Notes: generated from the sequence alone by a model not told the origin. Shown: positions 8,418 to 20,354, counted from the first letter of the stretch. The stretch: DNA of 64,000 bases from Mariprofundus erugo (GCF_005818865.1 NZ_VBRY01000011.1:39366-103365); one strand, 5' to 3'. Translations and numbers: made by a program.

Positions 8418-9376
8418 GTCATGCGATGGCCGTGGCCGGTCACGAAGCGGTTGAGGCGCGATTCACCGAGGCAATGGCGCAGGGGCGGTTGCATCACGCC
8501 TGGCTGCTATATGGTTTGAAGGGGATCGGCAAGCATATGCTGGCTGAGAAGCTGGCCGGTATTATGGTCTGTGAGCATCATTCGGCCTGTGGCCGTTGCC
8601 ATGGTTGTCTGATGCTGGCTGCCGGTTCCCACCCGGATGTATATCGCGTGGCTCTGATCGAAGGAAAACGGGATGTGAACATCGAGCAGGTCCGGGAGAT
8701 GCTCGCGTTTCTTGCCCTGAGTACATCACAGGGTGAACGCCGGATCGTCATTCTTGATGATGCTGAGCGGATGAATAACCAGGCTGCCAATGCGCTGCTG
8801 AAAGGGCTTGAGGAGCCTGCGGCAGGAAGCATGCTGCTAATGGTCTGCGCCGACTTGATGCGATTGCCTGCCACCATCCGTTCCCGCTGTATGCTGCAAC
8901 AGTGTACACCGCTTGCCGATGAAACCGTTCGCGGGATTCTCTCCTTGCAGTTGGGGGATGATGTGACCCCTGAGCAGCTGACTCTGGCCACTGAACTGGC
9001 GAAAGGGTGCCCAGGCACAGTTCATAGCCTGCAGGATAAAAAGGTTGCCGGCGCATTGCTCTCCTGGCGACAGCTGGTGCATGAGCTGGCTCAAGCCGAT
9101 ATCGGCATGCTGGAAAACTGGATTGGGCAGTTTGTCGCCATGGTACCGCATGATCTGATTATCAGTCTGTTACTTGCCCCTGTATATCCGCGTCTGCAAC
9201 AGGCAGGCGATGCGAAAGGATTCGTCGCCGCTGAAACACTGCATCAGGCCGCACATGCCTGTGCCCGCTGGCCAGCCGATGTGGTGCGCAGCAGCCTGCG
9301 CGCAGGTCCCACACTGCTGGCCCATGTGATGACGCTGCGCGCTGCTTTACGCAGTTGTAGCCAGAGCGGACGTTAA
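8414..9376 (+). CDS. holB: DNA polymerase III delta' subunit
   Basis: Clamp-loader subunit that works with DnaX and HolA to place the beta clamp on DNA. The 320-residue protein begins with the AAA+ fold: HAWLLYGLKGIGKHMLAEKLA is the degenerate Walker A of delta', a zinc module follows (CEHHSACGRCHGC), then RRIVILDDAERMNNQAANALLKGLEEP (Walker B and sensor region) and RLPATIRSRCMLQQ (the SRC motif that contacts the neighbouring subunit). It is coupled by a four-base overlap to tmk. A GC-rich hairpin follows at 9405-9424, between this gene and the convergent barrel gene. Confidence 0.93.
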   Translation: MSHAMAVAGHEAVEARFTEAMAQGRLHHAWLLYGLKGIGKHMLAEKLAGIMVCEHHSACGRCHGCLMLAAGSHPDVYRVALIEGKRDVNIEQVREMLAFLALSTSQGERRIVILDDAERMNNQAANALLKGLEEPAAGSMLLMVCADLMRLPATIRSRCMLQQCTPLADETVRGILSLQLGDDVTPEQLTLATELAKGCPGTVHSLQDKKVAGALLSWRQLVHELAQADIGMLENWIGQFVAMVPHDLIISLLLAPVYPRLQQAGDAKGFVAAETLHQAAHACARWPADVVRSSLRAGPTLLAHVMTLRAALRSCSQSGR

Positions 9377-9404
9377 CGCTCTGGATGAGAGGGGATGTTG
9401 CCGT

Positions 9405-9424
9405 GCGGGCCATTCATGGCCCGC
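9405..9424. terminator. Hairpin between convergent holB and barrel gene
   Basis: GCGGGCCAT and ATGGCCCGC form a perfect 9-bp stem with a two-base loop. There is no T-run, so it is a possible but weak intrinsic terminator. Confidence 0.4.
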
Positions 9425-9443
9425 CGGGTTAAGCGTGCAGGTA

Positions 9444-10007
9444 CTAAAAGCGATAACGGATCGCTGTGGTGAAGACGCTGGCTTCAAGGCCTTTAAAATC
9501 GGTAGCCATGGTGGCTGCACTGTTTTTCGGCTTGCTCATCATGTGTGACCATTCAATACCGGCTGAGTAGTCATCACTGACCCGGTAATCCAGCCCCAGA
9601 CCATACGCATAGCTGATTCGGTTTTTGGTCTTTTTGACGCCGCCAGCAGGCTGATAGCTGCAATGGGCGACGGCAAAACCTGCCAGCGCATAACCGGTCA
9701 GGGTATCGGTAAAGGCATACTGGGGCTTCAGATAGTGGGCAACAAATTCCATCCGCTCTTTGGCTGCTCCGGGGGTGGCACCACTGGTGCTGCCGGTGGC
9801 GCCGATGCGGACCTCTGCCCCCAGATGTTCACTGAAATCATGGCCAAGCTGAATATAACCACCGAATACAGCCTTTTTGCTGATACCATTACCGATATTC
9901 AGTGCACCGAGGCCAACGCCAACGTAATGCTGACCTTCGGCCCATACGGGCGTGGCGGTGGTAAGGCCAATGGCGAGAATGGCGAGTTTTGTACCGAGTT
10001 TCATCAT
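9444..10007 (-). CDS. Outer-membrane beta-barrel protein (OmpW/opacity-type small porin fold)
   Basis: A 187-residue secreted protein. A Sec signal peptide (KLGTKLAILAIGLTTATPVWAEG) is followed by alternating hydrophobic strands with many Gly and aromatic residues. The C terminus FTTAIRYRF ends in Phe, the usual recognition signal for the BAM complex. These features fit an eight-stranded outer-membrane barrel of the OmpA-transmembrane/opacity family. No specific transport role can be inferred. It is transcribed towards holB and sits alone. A small hairpin (10158-10178) lies in its 235-bp upstream region, shared with the divergent HlyD gene. Confidence 0.75.
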   Translation of the reverse strand: MMKLGTKLAILAIGLTTATPVWAEGQHYVGVGLGALNIGNGISKKAVFGGYIQLGHDFSEHLGAEVRIGATGSTSGATPGAAKERMEFVAHYLKPQYAFTDTLTGYALAGFAVAHCSYQPAGGVKKTKNRISYAYGLGLDYRVSDDYSAGIEWSHMMSKPKNSAATMATDFKGLEASVFTTAIRYRF

Positions 10008-10242
10008 GACTCCTGAAAGGTTAAGTTGAGCAGCAGGCTAATCAACAAACAGACGGGGAGAACCGCAGTGGTTACATGGTTATTGATATGCCACAGTCGT
10101 AACGGCAAATGCAGGCAGTCCAGTCACTGCTGCAAGTCTTTGACATTGTAAGCACAGAAGCCTCAAAAACAGAGGCTTGTTCGCGCGCACTGCGACACAG
10201 ATTCGCTGGCGCTTTTGATACACTCACCTTACACTAAAGCCC

Positions 10243-11208
10243 ATGAGATTCATGCATTTGCCGCCTTTTGCTGCTGCTTTGCTGGCACTGATGCTGCTGC
10301 CCGGCTGCAGTGCTGATGCACCGGATTATTTTCAGGGCTACCTGGAAGGTGAATATATTCAGATTGCCCCCGAACATGCCGGCCGTATTGAGACGATTGC
10401 GGTGACTGACGGGCAGCAGGTGAAAAAAGGGCAGTGGCTGTTTTCGCTGGATGATGCACATGAGAAGCTGCTACTTGAGCAGGCTATGGCACGTCAGTCC
10501 CAGCTGACTGCGATGTTGGCCGATCTTGAAAAGGGAGCACGCCCGCCTGAAATTGCAGCCCTGCTGGCCGGAAAGCGGGAAGCTGCCGCAGCACTCAGCC
10601 AGGCGAAGGATGATCTGGTGCGCCTGCAATCACTGGCCGGTAAGGATTTCGTTGCAGCCAGTCAGCTTGAGCAGGCCCGCACCCGCGTGATACAGCGGCA
10701 GGCAAGTGAAGACCGGCTCGATGCCGAGCTTGCGGTGGCCAAACTTGGCGGGCGTGAAGACCGCATTCGTGCCGCACGTGCGGAGCTTGCAGTCGCAGAA
10801 GCAGCGGTTGCCGATGCCACCCGGCTGCTGGCTGAAAGTCGAGTGACAGCACCGGCCGATGGGCTGGTGGATCGCCTGATTCGTCGGGTCGGGGAAATCA
10901 GTGGGGCCACAGTGCCGGTATTGCGCTTTTTACCGGCCGGCGATGTGAAGGTGATCTTTTTCGTGCCCGAGGCACTGCGTGCCGGCCTGGAGCCTGGCAG
11001 GGAGGTCAGGGTCTCATGCGATGGCTGCGGCCAGCCGCGCACTGCACGCATCAGCAGGCTGGCCAGTGAGGCAGAGTTCACACCCCCGGTTCTGTTCAAC
11101 CGTGATAATCGCGACAAACTGATGTTTCGTATTGAGGCCCGTTACAGTGAGCCGGTTAACCTGACACCGGGGTTGCCGGTGGAAGTACGCCAGAGCCTGA
11201 AGCAGTAG
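10243..11208 (+). CDS. HlyD/YbhG-like membrane fusion lipoprotein
   Basis: Periplasmic adaptor of an ABC exporter, 321 residues. The N terminus has a lipoprotein signal ending in LLPGC, so it is probably lipid-anchored. Then comes a biotinyl-lipoyl half-motif (EHAGRIETIAVTDGQQVKKGQWLFSLDD), a long coiled-coil hairpin rich in Ala, Glu and Arg (about residues 75-200), the second lipoyl half (SRVTAPADGLVDRLIRRVGE) and a beta-barrel domain. The next gene, an ABC ATPase, starts three bases after the stop and the permease overlaps it, so the three form one exporter similar to the E. coli YbhGFSR system but with a single permease gene. The substrate is unknown; cationic drugs are handled by the E. 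coli relative. Confidence 0.85.
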   Translation: MRFMHLPPFAAALLALMLLPGCSADAPDYFQGYLEGEYIQIAPEHAGRIETIAVTDGQQVKKGQWLFSLDDAHEKLLLEQAMARQSQLTAMLADLEKGARPPEIAALLAGKREAAAALSQAKDDLVRLQSLAGKDFVAASQLEQARTRVIQRQASEDRLDAELAVAKLGGREDRIRAARAELAVAEAAVADATRLLAESRVTAPADGLVDRLIRRVGEISGATVPVLRFLPAGDVKVIFFVPEALRAGLEPGREVRVSCDGCGQPRTARISRLASEAEFTPPVLFNRDNRDKLMFRIEARYSEPVNLTPGLPVEVRQSLKQ

Positions 11209-11211
11209 CGC

Positions 11212-12129
11212 ATGTCCGATACAGCCATTGCGGTTTCCGGCCTGATCAAGCGCTTTGGCGATCAGCTGGCTGTGCGGGGCATCGATCTGGAGGTGGGCAA
11301 AGGGGAGATTGTCGCCTTTGTCGGCCCCAATGGCTCCGGTAAAACGACCACCATTCGCATGTTGTGCGGACTGTTAACCCCGGATGGCGGTGAGGGGCAC
11401 TGTCTGGGATTCGATATTCGCCGCGAATATGATGCGATCAAAGAGCATGTCGGCTATATGTCGCAGGGATTCGGTCTCTATTCGGATTTAACGGTGCGTG
11501 AAAACCTTGGCTTCTCCGCCAGCATTCATCAGCTGGATGCCAGACAACAGAAGGTTGAGGCTGCCCTGCACGAGTTTCAGCTACAGCATTACGCCAATCA
11601 TCTGGCCGGTACCCTTTCGGGTGGCTGGAAACAACGGCTAAGCCTTGCCTGTGCCCTGATGCATGAGCCGGAGCTTCTATTGCTGGATGAGCCGACCGGT
11701 GGCGTCGATCCGGAATCGCGGCGAAGTTTCTGGCATATCATCCGGCAGAAATCGGCGCAGGGGGTGGCGGTACTGGTCAGCACCCATTATCTGGACGAAG
11801 TGGAGCTCTACTCGGATCGACTGGCCTATATTCATACCGGCACCATGCTTGCCAGCGGTACCATGCAGGAGGTGATTAAGCAATCATCGCTGGTGGCATT
11901 TCGCCTGCCGGGAGTGAGTACCGCGCTGCTTGAAACGCTGGAGAAGCAGGCGGCTGTCAGTATGGCCGAGGTTCTGGCGGGCGGTGTCAAAGTGACAGGG
12001 CCGGATCGTATGGCGCTGGAGCGTTGCCTGAATGATTTCGGCTTGCTGACGGACGCAGAAGCGGTGGCGCCCACTCTGGAGGATCTCTTCTTTTATCTTG
12101 CCCGTCATCACAGGCAGCTCGATGTCTAG
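11212..12129 (+). CDS. ABC transporter ATP-binding protein (YbhF/CcmA-like)
   Basis: Energises the exporter in the cytoplasm. The 305-residue protein has Walker A GPNGSGKTTTI, the Q-loop region GYMSQGFGLYSDLTVREN, the signature LSGGWKQRLSLACAL, Walker B LLLLDEPTGGVDP and the switch histidine in VLVSTHYLDE. The sequence pattern matches the DRA/ABC-2 type ATPases with a C-terminal extension. It contains a single nucleotide-binding domain, whereas E. coli YbhF has two in tandem, so it should act as a dimer. It lies between the HlyD adaptor (three bases upstream) and the permease, whose start overlaps its end by eight bases. Confidence 0.92.
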   Translation: MSDTAIAVSGLIKRFGDQLAVRGIDLEVGKGEIVAFVGPNGSGKTTTIRMLCGLLTPDGGEGHCLGFDIRREYDAIKEHVGYMSQGFGLYSDLTVRENLGFSASIHQLDARQQKVEAALHEFQLQHYANHLAGTLSGGWKQRLSLACALMHEPELLLLDEPTGGVDPESRRSFWHIIRQKSAQGVAVLVSTHYLDEVELYSDRLAYIHTGTMLASGTMQEVIKQSSLVAFRLPGVSTALLETLEKQAAVSMAEVLAGGVKVTGPDRMALERCLNDFGLLTDAEAVAPTLEDLFFYLARHHRQLDV

Positions 12130-13240
12130 TCGGTTCTCGTGGTCGCGACTGGCAGCGATTGCCGCCAAGGAGTTCATCCAGATGCGGCGGGACCGGATGA
12201 CATTTGCCATGATGATCGGCATTCCCGTACTGCAGCTGATTCTTTTCGGCTATGCCATCAATACCGATCCGCGCGCGCTGCCGACGGCACTGCTGGCGGC
12301 GGATTCAGGACCATATGTACGCAGCCTGATGGCTGGACTCCACCATAGCGGATATTTCAACACGGTCGCTCTCCCTGCCAGTGAAGCGGCCGCATCGGAG
12401 CTGCTCGATCGGGGGGAAGTTCAGTTTGTCATCTCGATTCCGGCCGATTTTGAACGCAAGCTGTTGCGCGGCGAGCAGCCGGTGATGCTGGTCGAAGCCG
12501 ATGCGACCGATCCGATCGCCACAGCCAGTGCACTGGCTGTATTACCCGAAATCGCAGCTGCGACAGCAAAAGAGGAGGGAAACCCGCTCAGAGCGCCACC
12601 ATTTACTCTTTCCGTGCACAAGCGCTATAACCCCGAGGGGGAGAGCCGCTACAATATTGTTCCCGGCCTGATGGGGGTGATCCTGACCATGACGATGGTG
12701 ATGATTACCGCCGTGGCCATTACCCGGGAGCGGGAGCGGGGAACGATGGAGTATCTTCTCGCCACCAGCGTTACGCCCATTGAGTTGATGCTGGGAAAGA
12801 TTATTCCCTATATTTTTGTCGGCTATGTCCAGATTACACTGATTCTGCTGGCAGCCATGCTGTTCTTTCATGTGCCGGTGGTTGGCAGTCTGCCACTGAT
12901 GTACGGGCTGGCGATTGTATTTATTCTCGCCAACCTCTGTATGGGCATTACATTCTCAACACTGGCCGCCAATCAGATGCAGGCCTTACAGATGAGTTTT
13001 TTCTTCTTTCTTCCTTCGATTCTTTTGTCCGGATTCATGTTCCCGTTCAGGGGTATGCCGCAATGGGCGCAGATGATCGGCGAAGTGCTGCCGTTAACCC
13101 ATTTCCTGCGCCTGGTGCGGGGCATTATGCTCAAAGGAAATACGTTGCCGCTGGCATGGGAGCACCTGTGGCCGATTATGGTGTTTACCCTGTTTGCTTT
13201 ACTGGTTGCACTCAAACGTTTTCATAAAACACTGGATTGA
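12122..13240 (+). CDS. ABC-2 type transporter permease (YbhS/YbhR-like)
   Basis: Inner-membrane component of the exporter, 372 residues from the ATG at 12122, which overlaps the ATPase stop; the open frame begins 24 bases earlier. One transmembrane helix near the N terminus (FAMMIGIPVLQLILFGYAI) is followed by a large periplasmic loop. Five or six helices then fill the second half (for example GLMGVILTMTMVMITAVAITRERERGTMEYLLATSV, which includes the conserved ERERGT(M/L)E box of ABC-2 permeases). A homodimer would complete the channel because only one permease gene is present. The gene ends before a strong inverted repeat at 13273-13310. Confidence 0.9.
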   Translation: MSSRFSWSRLAAIAAKEFIQMRRDRMTFAMMIGIPVLQLILFGYAINTDPRALPTALLAADSGPYVRSLMAGLHHSGYFNTVALPASEAAASELLDRGEVQFVISIPADFERKLLRGEQPVMLVEADATDPIATASALAVLPEIAAATAKEEGNPLRAPPFTLSVHKRYNPEGESRYNIVPGLMGVILTMTMVMITAVAITRERERGTMEYLLATSVTPIELMLGKIIPYIFVGYVQITLILLAAMLFFHVPVVGSLPLMYGLAIVFILANLCMGITFSTLAANQMQALQMSFFFFLPSILLSGFMFPFRGMPQWAQMIGEVLPLTHFLRLVRGIMLKGNTLPLAWEHLWPIMVFTLFALLVALKRFHKTLD

Positions 13241-13272
13241 TTGCGATTTTAAATATACGAAGCTCTTCGGGT

Positions 13273-13310
13273 ATCGTGCCTCAAACCACCCGTGTGGCCT
13301 GAGGCACGAT
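13273..13310. terminator. Long hairpin between convergent exporter operon and icd
   Basis: ATCGTGCCTCA at 13273-13283 pairs with TGAGGCACGAT at 13300-13310, and inner CCAC/GTGG extends the stem. It lies between two converging genes. There is no clear T-tract, so termination efficiency is uncertain. Confidence 0.55.
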
Positions 13311-13334
13311 CCGTTGAGACGAAACCGGCCGGGC

Positions 13335-15578
<2,244 letters not shown>

Positions 15579-15650
15579 TTAGATCTGCACACAGGGCGCA
15601 GCGAGGTGCGGCGAGTTTAACAGCCCCGAATGGATATAAAAGGGCAGGAG

Positions 15651-16404
15651 AAAAAGGGGACGCTACCCTTTAATGGCTTGTATCGTCTAAACTAAGAACA
15701 TGCCTCGCTTACCTCGAGCCGTGTTTTCAGGCGTACCGCATCATATCACTCAGCGTGGTAACAGGCGTTCCGATGTGTTTTTCAGCGATGATGATCGCCG
15801 TACGTACCTGGATTGGCTTTGTGAGTATTGCGAAAAACACGATGTCGACATTCTGGCTTACTGTCTGATGACAAATCACGTGCATCTGATTGCTGTACCG
15901 AATAGCGAAGAGGGATTACAGCAAGTGTTTAAACCGCTACATATGCGTTACGCCCAGAGGGTGAATCGTATAAATAACTGGTCCGGGCACCTTTGGCAGG
16001 GAAGATTCTTTTCATCCGCGCTGGATGATGCATATCTGTGGTCAGCGATTCGTTATGTTGAGCGCAACCCCGTTCGGGCCGGGCTTGTTGAACGAGCAGA
16101 GGATTATCATTGGTCGAGTGCGGCCGGGCATTGTGGTGTACGCGTGGATGCCGTGTTGAGATCGAGGGATGAATGGGAGTCTAAATTGGCATCGATCGAT
16201 AACTGGTCCGAATGGTTATTTGGTCAGGATGAAAGCCACTTGCTGGATACGTTGCGGCATCGTGTGGAAATGGGGTTACCGTGTGGTTCCGAGAGTTTTA
16301 TACAGGGCCTCGAACAAAAGGTCGGGCGGCCTTTACAGGAACGACCTCAAGGCAGACCGAAAAAGGAATTACCTCCTGCCCCAAAAGGGTAGCGTCCCCT
16401 TTTT
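15651..16404 (+). mobile_element. RAYT transposase unit bounded by a perfect 21-bp inverted repeat
   Basis: Positions 15651-15671 and 16384-16404 are exact reverse complements over 21 bases, with the core GGGGACGCTACCC. They enclose exactly the tyrosine transposase gene, starting 29 bases before its ATG and overlapping its stop region. Single-copy REP-associated transposases in other bacteria are often bordered by such short palindromic units. A related core occurs in a palindrome inside the DUF1016 gene at 48263-48289. Confidence 0.75.
15700..16392 (+). CDS. REP-associated tyrosine transposase (Y1_Tnp family, RAYT)
   Basis: A 230-residue single-strand DNA transposase-like protein related to IS200/IS605 TnpA. 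The N-terminal part RAVFSGVPHHITQRGNRRSDVFF and the HUH motif YCLMTNHVHLIAVP are clear. The catalytic tyrosine region is probably AIRYVERNPVRAGLVERAEDYHWSSA, the usual RAYT block. RAYTs are thought to move or process REP palindromes rather than themselves. The gene is immediately enclosed by a 21-bp inverted repeat (separate entry), which fits. The right repeat overlaps the last codons (PAPKG then stop), so the C terminus is encoded by repeat sequence. It appears intact. Confidence 0.92.
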   Translation: MPRLPRAVFSGVPHHITQRGNRRSDVFFSDDDRRTYLDWLCEYCEKHDVDILAYCLMTNHVHLIAVPNSEEGLQQVFKPLHMRYAQRVNRINNWSGHLWQGRFFSSALDDAYLWSAIRYVERNPVRAGLVERAEDYHWSSAAGHCGVRVDAVLRSRDEWESKLASIDNWSEWLFGQDESHLLDTLRHRVEMGLPCGSESFIQGLEQKVGRPLQERPQGRPKKELPPAPKG

Positions 16405-16428
16405 TCCGGATGCGGCTATGATTTGCAC

Positions 16429-16773
16429 ATGATTTTATTCAAAAGTTCACTTGATGCCTGGCGTTCGCCGCAGTTTTCGTCGGTGTTGAAGCGCGAAGTT
16501 GAAATGCTTCCACCAGCGCAGCTTCCGCTGCAGGAAGGTTTGAGGCTGGGCAGCGTGGCACTCGAAGATGGGGTCTCGGCGGTGATACTTGGCTCAGAGG
16601 AGCTGGAGAGTGTGATCCGTGTGCGGGCAATGATATTTTACTCGTCAGTCATCGCCGGATGCAGTTGTGCGGATGATCCCACACCTGTTGATACCTGCCA
16701 CGAACAGTGCACGGTGCAAATCGATATCGATAAACAGTCCGCCGGGGTAACAATCGCGTTGTCGCCCGACTGA
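16429..16773 (+). CDS. Conserved hypothetical protein with clustered cysteines
   Basis: A 114-residue cytoplasmic protein without signal peptide. The start MILFKSSLDAWRSPQFSSVLKREVE and a C-terminal segment reading IFYSSVIAGCSCADDPTPVDTCHEQC are striking; I recall this type of short conserved protein in other proteobacteria but no function. The CxC and CxxxC cysteines could bind a metal. A TTG six bases upstream is an alternative start. The gene follows the right repeat of the RAYT unit by only 24 bases, so its promoter would lie in or across that unit. Confidence 0.6.
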   Translation: MILFKSSLDAWRSPQFSSVLKREVEMLPPAQLPLQEGLRLGSVALEDGVSAVILGSEELESVIRVRAMIFYSSVIAGCSCADDPTPVDTCHEQCTVQIDIDKQSAGVTIALSPD

Positions 16774-16780
16774 GCGAATC

Positions 16781-16946
16781 GTGGTTTTGTCTTTGCTTTC
16801 ACATAGGGTGCTTACGCGTTTGATTTGAGTCGCTGCATCCATCCTGCCGCTCACTGGCGGCGGCAAAGCTGTCCAATCCGGCCATCCTGACGAATTGCGG
16901 CCACCGGTCAGCGCGCCCGGAATCGCTGAATCAATCAGCATCTCCC
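16781..16946 (+). repeat. Dispersed MITE-like repeat, copy A
   Basis: Shares with copies at 23371 and 63561 the core TTTGATT(T/C)G..TCGCTGCATCC, the block CACTGGCGGCGGCAAAGC(T/C)GTCCAATCCGG and the end ATCAGC. It ends in AATCAATCAGCATCTCC (16929-16945), the exact complement of the first 17 bases of the copy at 4172. It lies directly after the stop of one gene and before the stop of the converging kinase. Confidence 0.7.
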
Positions 16947-16949
16947 TAA

Positions 16950-19607
16950 CTATCCCTGCCTGAGCGCTCTGGAAAGCGCCACACTGAGAGCCTCGATCTG
17001 TACCGGTTTCATGATCGCCTCATACTGCTCCAGCAGAGCACGATCGTTGGCAAACTGTTCCCGGTCATATCCGGTCATGAATTCCAGCCGCACCTGCGGA
17101 TTGATGCGGATGATCTGTTTCGCGGCTTCCACACCGCCCATTTCAGGCATCACCACATCGATCAGTACCAGATCGATGTCAGCACTCTGTTCCGAGTAGA
17201 TCTGCATGGCCTGCCTGCCATTGACGGCCGTGGTAACCCGATAACCCAGCGACTCGAGCCCTTCGCGGAGTACATTGCGAAGCAACTCATCATCATCAAC
17301 GAGCAAAATGCATTCACCGTTGGCGGCAACGATACTCGTCTGCACCTCATGTGCATCCTGCGCCGGCCGGTCAGTTGTGTGCAGTGGCAGATAGATATGG
17401 ATGGTGGTGCCAACTCCCTCTGCACTTTCAATGACCAGCTTGCCACGATGACTCTGGATGGCGCCGAATACCATGGCCAGACCGAGCCCCGTGCCTTTGC
17501 CGGCCTCCTTGGTGGTGAAGAATGGCTCGGTCACGCGTGAGAGAATGGCCTCACTGATACCCTGGCCGTTGTCGGCGACATAGATGTGGGCGAGGTGTGG
17601 CGTTGTCAGTTCGGGATGCTGTGCCATGAAAGCCTTGCTGGCCTCGAATTGCTGCAGACCGATGGTGATTTGGGGCTGGTCACGCCCGCTCAGCGCATGC
17701 TGGGCATTGTTCACCAGGTTTAGGATGATCTGGTGCAGTTGTGTGGCATCTCCCAGTACCGGCAATTCGGTTTCATCGAGTGCCAGTGTCAGGCGGGTGC
17801 TTTCGGGAATGGCCGTTTTGGCAAGCCGGATAATTGTGCGCATCTGTTCGCCAAGATCGAGCTCGCGTTTCTTTGTCGTATCCTTGCGCGCAAAAGCCAT
17901 CATTTGTCGAATCATTTCGCTGGCCCGCGTGGTCAGGGCTTCGATCTGCTCCAGTCTGTCCGTGATCTTGTCCGGTTTTAGCACGGCTTTTTTTGCCAGA
18001 AAAATATTACCGTTAATGCCGGCCAGCATATTATTGAAGTCATGGGCAATGCCGCCGACCAGTGTGCCGAGAGCCTCCATTTTCTGGGACTGGATAAATT
18101 GCTCCTCCAGCCGTTTCTGATCAGACATATCCTGCTGGATCGAGACAAAGTGGGTGATTTCGCCATGCTCGTCGCGAATAGGCGCGACCGACATCATGGC
18201 CGGATAGAGAATACCATCCTTACGTTTGTCGATCAGGGTGCCGTGCCAAACCTCTCCACCGGTGATGGTTTGCCACAACGTGGCATAAAACTCGGGATTC
18301 TGCTGATTGCTTTTCAGGATGGCCGGCGTCTGACCGACCAGTTCCTCCAGGCTGTAGCCGGTGATATCACTGCAGGCAGGATTGATATACTCGATCACCC
18401 CCTGACGGTTGGTAATGATGACCGCTTCACCGGCCTGATGCACTGCTTCGGAGATCTTGCGTAATCTCTCCTCTGCCTGACGGCGGTCACTGATCTCACG
18501 CGACAGTGTGCTGGTCATCTGCTGAATGGAGTCGGCAAGCTCCTCGACCTCGGCGTCGGCTTCAATCGGCGGGGCGGTGTAGTCAAGGTTGCCTGCAGCG
18601 ACACGCTTGGCGGCGTGCGTAATTGCCTGAATCGGCCGGGCAATACGACCGGCCTGGAACCAGCCGATCACCGAGAACAGCAGGCCCAGCGACAGGCCAA
18701 GCAGCAGGATGCGATTCTGCAGGTCGCGGGCCGGCGCGAAGGCGATATCAACATTCTGGCGATAGAGGGAAATCCAGCCCAGTCCGGGATAGTCGCGGTA
18801 GCCGTTGCCCTGTGAGAAGCCGGTCAGGTAGGTCTTGCCATCGCTCCATTTTTCAAGCCGGAATCCGGTCTGCTGTTTTCTGGCTGCAGCCATGGTTTGC
18901 GGCGCGGCATCGGCCAACTGGCTGCGGGCCGGCAGCGGGCCGGCCAGTAGCAGACCATCCTTGCTGGTCAGCAGGGTATTGGTGTCCGGATTGTCGGAGA
19001 CGTTGAGCATCTCCTCGGCCCACTTCCAGTAAATATGGCCGCAGAGAACACCGAGCAGCTTGCCGCCGGGCTCACGGACGGGGGCGGCAACATCGAGCAG
19101 GTAAAATTTTTCGCCCGACGGATTGGGCAGGATTTTGGCCAGCAGCAGGGCATCGTGGATGTCGCCGACATAGGGTTTATCACGTCCTTGCGTGCACCAC
19201 GGCCGTTTGCTGAGGTCCTTGCCTTCAAGGTATTTTCCCGTACCGACCAGGCCGATGCCATTGGCATCGCAAATACCGACCCAGGCGTAGGCATTGAAGG
19301 AGCTCTGCATACGCTCCAGTACCTTGCGCTTGGCATCCGGTGGTACAGCGGCAGAGCTGATGTCGCTCAATACCGATGCGACCTGCATTTCACGATAGCG
19401 CTCGAACATGGCCCGATCGAGCATCTCGGCCGTGTGATGGGCCTGCTTGGCAAAGGCTCTGCCTTCACGATGTTCGATTTGCGTCTTGCTGATACTGGCT
19501 GCCATGAAGCTGATACCGAGAGACAATATGATGGAGATTGCGGCTGTCGCGGCGGCGATATGCCCCCTCAGGCTGAAGGTGAACCCGCGTCTGTTTTGAT
19601 TTGCCAT
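16950..19607 (-). CDS. Hybrid sensor histidine kinase (Cache-HAMP-PAS-HisKA-HATPase-REC)
   Basis: A membrane sensor of about 885 residues. Order: N-terminal helix ([22 protein letters not shown]), a periplasmic double-Cache-like domain ([22 protein letters not shown]), a second helix near residue 310, HAMP ([23 protein letters not shown]), PAS with its PAC end ([18 protein letters not shown]), HisKA with the phosphorylated His in [13 protein letters not shown], the HATPase G box [14 protein letters not shown], and a C-terminal receiver with DDDE and the phospho-Asp in [12 protein letters not shown]. The GIAHDFNN type of dimerisation domain is usual for ligand-sensing hybrid kinases. GGAG sits six bases before the ATG at 19607; a GTG at 19619 is possible but less likely. 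No partner regulator is adjacent, so its output is unknown. Confidence 0.92.
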   Translation of the reverse strand: MANQNRRGFTFSLRGHIAAATAAISIILSLGISFMAASISKTQIEHREGRAFAKQAHHTAEMLDRAMFERYREMQVASVLSDISSAAVPPDAKRKVLERMQSSFNAYAWVGICDANGIGLVGTGKYLEGKDLSKRPWCTQGRDKPYVGDIHDALLLAKILPNPSGEKFYLLDVAAPVREPGGKLLGVLCGHIYWKWAEEMLNVSDNPDTNTLLTSKDGLLLAGPLPARSQLADAAPQTMAAARKQQTGFRLEKWSDGKTYLTGFSQGNGYRDYPGLGWISLYRQNVDIAFAPARDLQNRILLLGLSLGLLFSVIGWFQAGRIARPIQAITHAAKRVAAGNLDYTAPPIEADAEVEELADSIQQMTSTLSREISDRRQAEERLRKISEAVHQAGEAVIITNRQGVIEYINPACSDITGYSLEELVGQTPAILKSNQQNPEFYATLWQTITGGEVWHGTLIDKRKDGILYPAMMSVAPIRDEHGEITHFVSIQQDMSDQKRLEEQFIQSQKMEALGTLVGGIAHDFNNMLAGINGNIFLAKKAVLKPDKITDRLEQIEALTTRASEMIRQMMAFARKDTTKKRELDLGEQMRTIIRLAKTAIPESTRLTLALDETELPVLGDATQLHQIILNLVNNAQHALSGRDQPQITIGLQQFEASKAFMAQHPELTTPHLAHIYVADNGQGISEAILSRVTEPFFTTKEAGKGTGLGLAMVFGAIQSHRGKLVIESAEGVGTTIHIYLPLHTTDRPAQDAHEVQTSIVAANGECILLVDDDELLRNVLREGLESLGYRVTTAVNGRQAMQIYSEQSADIDLVLIDVVMPEMGGVEAAKQIIRINPQVRLEFMTGYDREQFANDRALLEQYEAIMKPVQIEALSVALSRALRQG

Positions 19608-19796
19608 CATGATCTCCACACAGTCACAGATGCAGGCATCTTAGCAAGTGATTGATTTGTATGTCACTCTGAATGTCTTAAAGCTACGCTGTAAAGTTCG
19701 CAACTGGATAACAGTAATGAGGTCGATCTGTGACTGATCACGATCCGCTCATGCCTTCGTGCCAGGTGTACGGCTGACGGTGGTCAGTATGGCTTC

Positions 19797-19819
19797 ATCA
19801 ACCATCCGGGATGGTTGAT
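19797..19819. repeat. Inverted repeat in intergenic region
   Basis: ATCAACCATCC and GGATGGTTGAT form an 11-bp perfect inverted repeat around a single base. It lies between the stop of the zinc-protease-family gene and the start of the hybrid kinase, both on the minus strand. It could be an operator or a weak terminator. Confidence 0.45.
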
Positions 19820-19844
19820 CATGACACAAAATATCAATAGGGTA

Positions 19845-20354
19845 CTATTTATGGCGGGATGGCGCCACATCGACAATATAGTCACCGCTCAACCAGTTCC
19901 GGCCGAGCAGCAATCGATACTCCATGTGAGAGCGATCTCTGAGTGTGAACAGAACCTGTTTGCTGCGACCGCTATGGTTGACGGTCAATGCCACCTTATA
20001 GCGAAGGCTGCTTCCCTCGGCGCTATTTATTCGAACAACATCGACAATTCCTGTTTCGATTCGACGGGAGTCGCCATTCGCAGTAGCGGTCATGAAGCTG
20101 ACGCGATCCTGTTTGCGATCAGGCCCGGCGATTCGTTTGATATCGGTCGCATGCAGGGAGCAGCTTGCCGCTCCGGTATCGATGCGGGCCGTGAATGCCA
20201 TGCCGGCCTCTTCAATGGTGACGTGCTCAGTCGCCCCGATGATCTGCCTTGTGGTGACGCTACATGCGGATAGCAGTACCGCCAGCATCATCAAGATCAG
20301 GATACGGTGGGAGAGTGCATGGGCGCAGGCGGACGGCATGGCGCTATGCTGCAT
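19845..20354 (-). CDS. Retropepsin-like ATP-dependent zinc protease family lipoprotein (DUF785)
   Basis: A 169-residue protein with a lipoprotein signal (LMMLAVLLSACS). Its body is a single aspartic-protease-like domain. ARIDTGAASCSLHA carries the D-T-G-A motif of retropepsin folds, and FTLRDRSHMEYRLLLGRNWL is the conserved C-terminal block of the DUF785 / RimK-associated protease family. The family name mentions zinc and ATP, but members are better described as putative aspartic proteases. Lipid anchoring suggests it acts in the periplasm. It is not next to rimK. It is 51 bases downstream of phoX on the same strand, so it may be cotranscribed from the Pho-box promoter. Confidence 0.8.
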   Translation of the reverse strand: MQHSAMPSACAHALSHRILILMMLAVLLSACSVTTRQIIGATEHVTIEEAGMAFTARIDTGAASCSLHATDIKRIAGPDRKQDRVSFMTATANGDSRRIETGIVDVVRINSAEGSSLRYKVALTVNHSGRSKQVLFTLRDRSHMEYRLLLGRNWLSGDYIVDVAPSRHK

